From Pseudolabrys sp. (GTDB lineage: Bacteria; Pseudomonadota; Alphaproteobacteria; Rhizobiales; Xanthobacteraceae): 50,394 nt of DNA. The position numbers were made by a program, and so were the translations under genes. Within the stretch, counting starts at the first letter, position 1; each line of letters begins with the position of its first letter. Below the pieces are notes generated by a model. That model did no database searches, was not told the DNA's origin, and worked only from the letters and a program-made list of their open reading frames with translations. This document shows positions 43,377 through 50,394 of the stretch, piece by piece. The stretch spans positions 1 to 50,394 of the forward strand of contig JADGGK010000016.1 in the NCBI GenBank assembly GCA_019689975.1. The letters run 5' to 3'.

Positions 43377-45137
43377 ATGGCACGCGAAATGACCGGCGCC
43401 GAAATGGTGATCGAGGCGCTTGCCGATCAGGGCGTCAAGCACCTGTTCGGCTATCCGGGGGGCGCGGTGCTGCCGATCTACGACGCGCTGTTCGCGCAGG
43501 ACCGGGTCAAGCACGTGCTGGTGCGCCACGAGCAAGGCGCCGTGCACGCGGCCGAAGGCTATGCGCGCTCCACCGGCAAGGTCGGGTGCGTCCTGGTGAC
43601 GTCGGGTCCCGGCGCCACCAATGCGGTGACCGGATTGACCGACGCGCTGATGGATTCGATCCCGATCGTCTGCATCACCGGGCAAGTGCCGACGCATCTG
43701 ATCGGCAACGACGCTTTCCAGGAGTGCGACACCGTCGGCATCACGCGGCCGTGCACGAAGCACAATTATCTCGTCAAGAGCGTCGGCGATCTCCCGCGCG
43801 TCCTGCATGAGGCGTTCCATATCGCCGCGAGCGGACGCCCGGGCCCGGTGGTGGTCGACATTCCGAAGGATGTCCAGTTCGCGCGCGGCGTCTACGCGAA
43901 GCCGAAGGACTTTCCGCATACCGGCTACCGGCCGAGGCTCAAGGGCGACATGGACAAGATCCGCCAGGCGATCGAGCTGATGGCGCAGGCCAAGCGGCCG
44001 GTGTTCTACACCGGCGGCGGCGTGATCAATTCCGGCAGGGCCGCGAGCGAGCTGCTGCGCGAGCTCGTCAAGCTGACGGGCTTTCCGATCACGTCGACCT
44101 TGATGGGGCTCGGCGCCTTTCCCGCCGGCGATCCGCAATGGCTCGGCATGCTCGGCATGCACGGCACGCTCGAAGCCAACATGGCGATGCATGATTGCGA
44201 CGTGATGATCTGCATCGGCGCGCGCTTCGACGACCGCATCACCGGGCGGCTCGACGCCTTCTCGCCCGGTTCCAAGAAGATCCACGTCGACATCGATCCT
44301 TCCTCGATCAACAAGAACGTCAAGGTCGACGTCGCGGTCGTGGGCGACTGCGCGCATGTGCTGGAAGACATGGTGCGGTTGTGGCGGACCCAGGCAAGGC
44401 AACCGGACAAGAGCGCGCTCGCCGACTGGTGGCGGCAGATCGAAAAATGGCGTGCGCGCCGCTCGCTCGCCTATCGTCCGTCGAACGAGGTGATCAAGCC
44501 GCAATACGCCATCCAGCGGCTCTACGAACTCACCAAGGACAAGGACGTCTACATCACCACCGAAGTCGGTCAGCACCAGATGTGGGCGGCGCAGTTCTAC
44601 CGCTTCCAGGAACCGAATCGCTGGATGACCTCCGGCGGGCTCGGCACCATGGGTTACGGCCTGCCGGCTTCGGTCGGAGTCCAGCTGGCGCATCCGCGCT
44701 CGCTGGTGATCGACATAGCCGGGGAGGCGTCGGTGCTCATGACCATGCAGGAGCTGTCGACCGCGGTGCAATACCGGCTGCCCATCAAGGTGTTCATCCT
44801 CAACAACCAATACATGGGCATGGTCCGGCAATGGCAGGAACTGCTGCACGGCGGGCGCTATGCCGAAAGCTATTCGGCGGCGCTTCCGGACTTCGTCAAA
44901 CTCGCCGAGGCCTATCACGCCTGCGGCATCCGCTGCGAGAAGCCGGGCGACCTCGACCACGCCATCAAGGAGATGATCGCGGTCGACAAGCCGGTGCTGT
45001 TCGACTGCGTGGTGGATCCGAAGGAGAACTGCTTCCCGATGATCCCCTCGGGCCGCGCGCACAACGAGATGATCCTGGGGGATGCCGGCGTCAGCCCCGA
45101 GGAGGCGGTGACGGAGGAAGGCAGGGTGATGGTATGA
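43377..45137 (+). CDS. ilvB: Acetolactate synthase, large (catalytic) subunit
   Basis: A 586-residue ThDP/FAD enzyme making acetolactate or acetohydroxybutyrate, the first shared step of Val/Leu/Ile synthesis. The ThDP-activating Glu is E52 (VLVRHEQGAVHAAEGYAR), LFGYPGGAVLPIYDAL and VTSGPGATNAVTGLTDALMD are typical, and the C-terminal third has VFILNNQYMGMVRQWQ. The ThDP/Mg loop reads IAGEASVLM, with E450 where GDG or GDA is more usual. The start follows the attenuator by 35 bases. ilvN follows after 199 bases. Confidence 0.96.
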   Translation: MAREMTGAEMVIEALADQGVKHLFGYPGGAVLPIYDALFAQDRVKHVLVRHEQGAVHAAEGYARSTGKVGCVLVTSGPGATNAVTGLTDALMDSIPIVCITGQVPTHLIGNDAFQECDTVGITRPCTKHNYLVKSVGDLPRVLHEAFHIAASGRPGPVVVDIPKDVQFARGVYAKPKDFPHTGYRPRLKGDMDKIRQAIELMAQAKRPVFYTGGGVINSGRAASELLRELVKLTGFPITSTLMGLGAFPAGDPQWLGMLGMHGTLEANMAMHDCDVMICIGARFDDRITGRLDAFSPGSKKIHVDIDPSSINKNVKVDVAVVGDCAHVLEDMVRLWRTQARQPDKSALADWWRQIEKWRARRSLAYRPSNEVIKPQYAIQRLYELTKDKDVYITTEVGQHQMWAAQFYRFQEPNRWMTSGGLGTMGYGLPASVGVQLAHPRSLVIDIAGEASVLMTMQELSTAVQYRLPIKVFILNNQYMGMVRQWQELLHGGRYAESYSAALPDFVKLAEAYHACGIRCEKPGDLDHAIKEMIAVDKPVLFDCVVDPKENCFPMIPSGRAHNEMILGDAGVSPEEAVTEEGRVMV

Positions 45138-45336
45138 CGCGGCACCGGGGCGGACGGTCGTGTCGCGCGGGCCTGGCGCGAGAGTGAACGGATCCATGGA
45201 CAACCGGCAAAGAAAGATCGCGCACGAAGCCGCCGCTCCTTTGACCCCGCGTCCGCTACGGCATCGCGCCCGCGACGGAACGGATCGCAAACCGGGACGG
45301 CGTCTTCGCCGTTGTCGGGCACCGAGGTAGGTCACC

Positions 45337-45894
45337 ATGAACGCTCCGGCACCCACCAGCCATTACCCCGCCGCGCCGACGGCGCAAACGGTCGAGACGC
45401 ATACGCTGTCGGTTCTGGTCGACAACGAGCCGGGCGTGCTCGCCCGCGTCATCGGCCTGTTCTCCGGGCGGGGCTACAACATCGAGTCGCTCACGGTCTC
45501 GGAGACGGAGCACCAGAAGCACCTTTCGCTGATCACCATCGTCACGACCGGCACGCCGATGGTGATCGAGCAGATCAAGAACCAGCTCGACCGGCTGGTG
45601 CCGGTGCATCGCGTCGTGGACATGACTCTCGCCGGCAACTCGATCGAACGCGAACTCGCAATGGTCAAGGTGCGGGGCAGGGGCGAGCACCGCGTCGAGG
45701 CGCTGCGGCTCGCCGACGCCTTTCGCGCGCGCGTGATCGACGCCACGACCGAGAGTTTCGTGTTCGAGATCACGGGCAAGAGCGACAAGATCGAGCAGTT
45801 CATCGAGCTGATGCTGCCGCTCGGCCTCGTCGAGGTGGCGCGCACCGGCATCGCGGCGATCGCGCGCGGGCCGGAAGGGATGGCGGCGCGTTGA
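45337..45894 (+). CDS. ilvN: Acetolactate synthase, small (regulatory) subunit
   Basis: A 185-residue regulatory subunit that stimulates IlvB and confers valine feedback inhibition. The ACT domain is near the start (HTLSVLVDNEPGVLARVIGL, then GRGYNIESLTVSETEHQKHL), and the C-terminal domain includes RELAMVKVRGRGEHRVEALR. A 199-base spacer from ilvB holds a 44-codon ORF (45195 onward) with no support as a gene. Confidence 0.95.
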   Translation: MNAPAPTSHYPAAPTAQTVETHTLSVLVDNEPGVLARVIGLFSGRGYNIESLTVSETEHQKHLSLITIVTTGTPMVIEQIKNQLDRLVPVHRVVDMTLAGNSIERELAMVKVRGRGEHRVEALRLADAFRARVIDATTESFVFEITGKSDKIEQFIELMLPLGLVEVARTGIAAIARGPEGMAAR

Positions 45895-45927
45895 AACGGG
45901 CTTGTCGCGCGTCCGCATAGAATCTAG

Positions 45928-47004
<1,077 letters not shown>

Positions 47005-47163
47005 TGCCGCACGCCGGCGCGGTGATGCTCGCGGGCGCGCAGCTGCCAAGACGATCCAGGCCAATCCGGCAGCCGCGCCGGGGCCGCGGCGAAACGCGTG
47101 TCGGCGTTCCTGGCCGCCCGTGGCGGCATTGAGGCGTGCGGCGCCGAGCCCGCGCGGCACGGT

Positions 47164-47191
47164 TTGCAATCGCTGCCGGAGCCGCTAGGTT
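47164..47191 (+). promoter_or_regulatory. Possible promoter for the ABC importer
   Basis: TTGCAA at 47164-47169 and TAGGTT at 47186-47191 are spaced by 16 bases, a weak but plausible promoter. Its start site near 47198 would favour the ATG at 47219 over that at 47201 for the ATPase. Confidence 0.35.
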
Positions 47192-47218
47192 GCCGCAGGC
47201 ATGGGGAGGTCGGCACGC

Positions 47219-48025
47219 ATGCGCAATGCGCCGGCGGTGGCGCTCGACGACGTGACGGTGGCATTCCGGCTCGGGGACGGCGCCGCTTACACGGTGATCG
47301 AGCGCGCGCGGCTCACGGTGGATGACGGTGAATTCGTCGCCATCGTCGGGCCGACCGGCTGCGGCAAGTCGACCCTGCTCAACGTCGTCGCCGGGCTTCT
47401 GTCGCCGGCTGCCGGCCGCGTCGTGATTTACGGCGAGCCGCTCGCGGCGCTCAACCGCCGGGCCGGCTATCTCTTTCAATCGGACGCCCTGTTTCCCTGG
47501 AAGACCGCGTTGGAGAACGTGGCCATCGGCCTGGAGACGGCGGGCACGCCGGCGCGGGAGGCGCGTGCGCGTGCCCTCGAATGGCTCAAGCGGGTGGGCC
47601 TCGGCACCTTTGGCGACCGCTACCCGCACGTGCTGTCGGGTGGGCAGCGAAAGCGCGTCGGCCTCGCCCAGGTGCTGATCCGCGATCCCCGGATATTGCT
47701 GATGGACGAACCCTTCGGTCCTCTCGATGCACAGACGCGCCAGATCATGGGCAATCTCCTGCTCGACCTGTGGGGCGCCGACCGCAAGGCCGTCCTTTTC
47801 GTCACCCACGACCTCGAGGAGGCGATCGCGCTGTCGGATCGCGTCGTCATCATGTCGGCGGGCCCCGCCGCGCGAATCATCGGTGATTGGCGCGTGCCCC
47901 TCGCGCGCCCGCGCGACATCGCCGAGGTGAAGCTGGATCCGGCGTTCCACGCGTTGCATCGGGACATTTGGCACCGGCTGAAGGCCGAGGTCGTCAAGGG
48001 CTATGCGCAGGTGGAGGGCGTCTGA
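47219..48025 (+). CDS. ABC transporter ATPase, nitrate/sulfonate/taurine type
   Basis: A 268-residue ATP-binding subunit of a NitT/TauT-family importer. Walker A is GPTGCGKS at 44-51, then the Q-loop in GYLFQSDALFPWKTAL, the signature LSGGQRKRVGLAQVLI, Walker B in ILLMDEPFGPLDAQTR and the switch His in VLFVTHDLEEAIALSD. GGGGAGG ten bases upstream fixes ATG 47219. The permease starts two bases after its stop and the binding protein follows 304 bases later. Confidence 0.92.
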   Translation: MRNAPAVALDDVTVAFRLGDGAAYTVIERARLTVDDGEFVAIVGPTGCGKSTLLNVVAGLLSPAAGRVVIYGEPLAALNRRAGYLFQSDALFPWKTALENVAIGLETAGTPAREARARALEWLKRVGLGTFGDRYPHVLSGGQRKRVGLAQVLIRDPRILLMDEPFGPLDAQTRQIMGNLLLDLWGADRKAVLFVTHDLEEAIALSDRVVIMSAGPAARIIGDWRVPLARPRDIAEVKLDPAFHALHRDIWHRLKAEVVKGYAQVEGV

Positions 48026-48027
48026 GG

Positions 48028-48816
48028 ATGCCGCGGGCGCAGCTTCTGGTGTTGCAGGTTCTGGTCGCCGTCATGGCGATCGGCGCCTGGCATCTGTTCT
48101 CCTCCTACCGCATCTTCGGCGTCGTGGTACTGCCGCCGTTCTTCTTCTCGACGCCGCTCGACGTCGCCCGGCAGGTGGTCGCCTGGTTCGCGACCGGCGT
48201 CATCTGGAAACACCTGTGGGTGACGCTCTGGGAGTCGATCCTCGCCTTTGTCCTCGGCTCGATCGGCGGCGCGGGAGTGGGCTTCTGGTTCGCACGCAGG
48301 CCGCGGGTTGCGGCGGTGTTTGATCCTTACGTCAAGATGATCAATGCGCTGCCGCGTGTGGTATTGGCGCCGATTTTCACGCTCTGGCTCGGCCTCGGCA
48401 TCTGGTCGAAGGTCGCGCTCGGCGTGACGCTCGTCTTCTTCATCGTGTTCTTCAACGTCTATCAGGGGGTGAAGGAGGTGAGCCCTGCGGTGCTGGCGAA
48501 CGCACGCATGCTCGGGATGAACGAACGGCAGTTGATGCGGCATGTCTATTGGCCGTCGGCGCTGTCCTGGATGTTTTCCTCGCTGCACACCTCGGTCGGC
48601 TTTGCCGTGGTAGGCGCGGTGGTGGGCGAGTATCTCGGCTCGGCGGCCGGCCTCGGCTATCTGATCCAGCAGGCGGAAGGCGTGTTCGACGTCGCCGGCG
48701 TGTTCGCGGGCATGTTCGTGCTCGCCGCCTTCGTGGTCGTCATCGACGCGTTCGTCAGTCTCGCGGAGAAGCGGCTTCTGGTATGGCGGCCGACGGCCGG
48801 CGAGGGAAAACCCTAG
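48028..48816 (+). CDS. ABC transporter permease, NitT/TauT type
   Basis: A 262-residue inner-membrane protein with about six helices. It has the BPD_transp_1 pattern LWVTLWESILAFVLGSIGGA and the EAA-type loop VSPAVLANARMLGMNERQLM, which contacts the ATPase, with SSLHTSVGFAVVGAVVGEYL as in SsuC/TauC relatives. It is almost fused to the ATPase gene (two bases between). The transported solute depends on the binding protein downstream. Confidence 0.92.
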   Translation: MPRAQLLVLQVLVAVMAIGAWHLFSSYRIFGVVVLPPFFFSTPLDVARQVVAWFATGVIWKHLWVTLWESILAFVLGSIGGAGVGFWFARRPRVAAVFDPYVKMINALPRVVLAPIFTLWLGLGIWSKVALGVTLVFFIVFFNVYQGVKEVSPAVLANARMLGMNERQLMRHVYWPSALSWMFSSLHTSVGFAVVGAVVGEYLGSAAGLGYLIQQAEGVFDVAGVFAGMFVLAAFVVVIDAFVSLAEKRLLVWRPTAGEGKP

Positions 48817-49120
48817 CAGGTTGCGGCCGGACCGAGCGGGCCCGGTCGCGGCGCGGCGAGCTTTCCTTTCCGTTGCGAGGCGGCGCGGCCGCCGAAGCCA
48901 TCCCGGGTCACGCCGCCAATTCAGGATTGCTTCGCGTCGCTTGCCGTGACGGAGCATCCCGCATGGCTCTGCCGCGCGCGCAAGGGCGCGGTCGACGCTG
49001 CGTTCTTGATGGCTTGACGGCGGATCGACAGCGCCGAAATCGGCTCTGGTCACCCTTGCCGGCCTGGCCTATTGTTGGCGCGAGACGGCCGCCAAGGCCG
49101 CGTCTGTGAGGAGGACTTCC
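48817..49120. other. Gap with partial palindromic repeat
   Basis: Between the permease and the binding-protein genes lies GGATTGCTTCGCGTCGCTTG followed by CCGTGACGG (from 48924), a half copy of the interspersed repeat. It may act as a partial terminator and lower or separate expression of the following gene. TTGACG near 49014 and TATTGT near 49070 could belong to promoters, but neither has a matching partner. No gene is visible. Confidence 0.5.
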
Positions 49121-50143
49121 ATGCCCAGATCGTTGCGCCGGCTCGCTCTCCTGCTCGCTTTGCTCGCGCTGCCGCCCGGTTTCGCGTTCGCGCAGTCGAA
49201 GGTGACGCTCGCGGTCGGCGGCGGGTCATGCCTGTGTTATCTGCCGACCATGCTTGCCAAGGCGCTCGGCGAATACGAGAAGGCGGGCGTCAATGTCGAC
49301 GTCGTCGACTTCAAGGGCGGCTCGGAATCGCTCAAGGCCGTGATCGGCGGTTCGGCCGACGTCGTCTCCGGCTATTTCGATCACTGCGTCAACCTCGCCG
49401 CCAAGGGACAGCACCTGCAGTCCTTCGTCGTCTATGACCGCTTCCCCGGTCTCGTGCTGGTCGTGTCGCCCCGGCACACGAGCGAGATCAAGTCGGTGAA
49501 GGACCTCGCCAACAAGAAGGTCGGCGTCTCGGCGCCCGGCTCCTCGACCGACTTCTTCCTCAAATATCTGCTCAGCAAGAACGGCGTCGATCCGAATGCG
49601 GTGGGCGTGATCGGCGTCGGCCTCGGCGCCACCGCCGTGGCGGCGATGGAACAAGGTCAGATCGACGCCGCGGTCATGCTCGATCCGGCCGTCACCATCC
49701 TCGCCAACAAATACAAGGATCTGCGCATCCTGAGCGATACACGCAGCCAGAAGGACACGCTCGCGGTCTTCGGCGGCGAATATCCCGGAGGAGCGCTCTA
49801 TACCCGGGCGGAATGGATCGCCTCGCACGAAAAGGAAGTGCAGGCCATGACCAACGCCATCCTCGCCACGCTGCAATGGATCCACTCGCACACAGCGGAG
49901 GAGATCGCGGACAAGATGCCGGAAAATCTGGTCGGCAAGGACAAGGCGACCTATGTCGCCGCGCTTAAGAACATGCTGCCGATGTATTCGCAGAACGGTC
50001 GGATGGATCCCAAGGGCGCGCAGGCCGTGCTCGCCGTCTTCAGCCAGTCCTCGCCCGAAGTGGCCAAGGCCAATATCGACCTGTCGAAGACCTATACGAA
50101 CAAATATGTCGACGCGGCCTTGAAAAGCATGGGCATGAAGTAG
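49121..50143 (+). CDS. ABC substrate-binding protein, NMT1/SsuA-like
   Basis: A 340-residue periplasmic binding protein. Residues 1-24 are a signal peptide (LRRLALLLALLALPP core, cleaved after FAFA). The mature start is QSKVTLAVGGGSCLCYLPTM, and KAGVNVDVVDFKGGSESLKA and ADVVSGYFDHCVNLAAKGQ match the NMT1/SsuA-like group. Two cysteines in SCLCY are unusual in this position. GAGGAGG six bases before ATG 49121 decides against a GTG five codons earlier. With the ATPase and permease upstream it completes an importer. Ligands in the family include sulfonates, nitrate, thiamine precursors and aromatic acids. Confidence 0.9.
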   Translation: MPRSLRRLALLLALLALPPGFAFAQSKVTLAVGGGSCLCYLPTMLAKALGEYEKAGVNVDVVDFKGGSESLKAVIGGSADVVSGYFDHCVNLAAKGQHLQSFVVYDRFPGLVLVVSPRHTSEIKSVKDLANKKVGVSAPGSSTDFFLKYLLSKNGVDPNAVGVIGVGLGATAVAAMEQGQIDAAVMLDPAVTILANKYKDLRILSDTRSQKDTLAVFGGEYPGGALYTRAEWIASHEKEVQAMTNAILATLQWIHSHTAEEIADKMPENLVGKDKATYVAALKNMLPMYSQNGRMDPKGAQAVLAVFSQSSPEVAKANIDLSKTYTNKYVDAALKSMGMK

Positions 50144-50171
50144 CCGGCGCCGCCGCCCGCGCGCCTTTCCC

Positions 50172-50361
50172 CGTCATCGCGCGCCGGCGCGCCGTTCTCC
50201 CGTCATCGCGGGCCCGCGCGCACCCTCCCGCGTCATTGCGAGCCCGAGCGAAGCGAGGGCGAAGCAATCCAGGACCGGCGGCGCCACGAATGCGGGCATC
50301 GGGCCTGCGGCACGGGCCGTGACTGGATTGCTTCGGCGGCTTGCGCCGCCTCGCAATGACG
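50172..50361. repeat. Palindromic repeat with three tandem half-units
   Basis: CGTCATCGCG occurs at 50172-50181 and 50201-50210, and CGTCATTGCG at 50231-50240, so units recur every 29-30 bases. The last begins a long inverted repeat: CGTCATTGCGAG at 50231-50242 faces CTCGCAATGACG at 50350-50361, and GAAGCAATCCAG faces CTGGATTGCTTC. The interior carries no ORF of note. The same words appear near 16.0, 19.4 and 48.9 kb, marking an interspersed family downstream of genes. Confidence 0.7.
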
Positions 50362-50394
50362 GCGGAGATGCCGTGCCGCAATGACCACGCGCCG

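Noticed and set aside
45195-45329. A 44-codon ORF between ilvB and ilvN
   Set aside because: There is no Shine-Dalgarno and no recognisable sequence; it is probably spacer.
48924-48952. Repeat as the remnant of an insertion sequence
   Set aside because: No transposase fragment or target duplication is seen; it matches the short palindromic repeat family.
50172-50361. Possible CRISPR because of 29-30 base periodic units
   Set aside because: There are only three partial units, the words are palindromic interspersed repeats found elsewhere, and no cas gene is present.

Overview
This window is a GC-rich chromosomal segment of an alphaproteobacterium. It is most likely from the Hyphomicrobiales (Rhizobiales), near the Bradyrhizobiaceae/Xanthobacteraceae. 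The evidence is Omp25/31-type beta-barrels, long-form SerA next to SerC, an SspB-type ClpXP adaptor, TTAA-N7-TTAAC (CtrA-type) boxes, several small proteins of rhizobial type, and a permuted two-piece tmRNA gene with tag ANDNYAPVAQAA. I see no rRNA, tRNA, insertion sequence, prophage or CRISPR. The segment is mostly core housekeeping with a short accessory catabolic stretch.

Layout. 0-2 kb: two outer-membrane beta-barrel proteins, the first behind a CtrA-type box. 2-7.6 kb (+): serC (with a structured leader), serA, purA and an unknown membrane-anchored protein. 7.6-10.5 kb: prmA and an M24 aminopeptidase P (-), divergent from a hemerythrin-like protein. 11.1-16 kb (-): two small basic unknown proteins, an L,D-transpeptidase, a CAP/SCP secreted protein and a UvrD/PcrA helicase. 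16-23.4 kb: genes on mixed strands for small-molecule catabolism (cupin, FAD monooxygenase, orphan solute-binding protein, thioesterase, 2-hydroxyacid dehydrogenase, FAD-linked D-lactate/glycolate oxidase, RidA) plus a 44-residue membrane peptide with its own CtrA-type box. 23.7-27.5 kb: a very long AsmA protein and a ribbon-helix-helix protein. 27.8-30.6 kb (-): ssrA (tmRNA), sspB and fumC. 30.7-35.3 kb (-): a PAS-GGDEF-EAL protein, TctAB transporter subunits and a small membrane protein. 35.5-41.3 kb (+): thyA-GNAT-folA, then hflK-hflC-DUF2065-degP. 41.3-43.1 kb: serB and miaA, divergent with overlapping start codons. 43.2-47 kb (+): ilvB-ilvN-ilvC behind a leader-peptide attenuator. 47.2-50.1 kb: a NitT/TauT-type ABC importer. 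Palindromic interspersed repeats lie at about 16.0, 19.4, 48.9 and 50.2 kb.

Functional links. All three enzymes of phosphorylated serine synthesis are present (serA/serC together, serB 36 kb away). thyA and folA form a translationally coupled thymidylate/folate pair. HflKC and DegP form an envelope protein-quality module. ssrA and sspB, which tag stalled nascent chains and deliver them to ClpXP, are neighbours. The ilv genes carry the shared Val/Ile/Leu branch and have a leader peptide rich in Ile, Val and Leu codons.

The best hidden signals are non-coding: the two-piece tmRNA, the ilv attenuator, the serC leader with its Shine-Dalgarno in a hairpin loop, and the two CtrA-type boxes.
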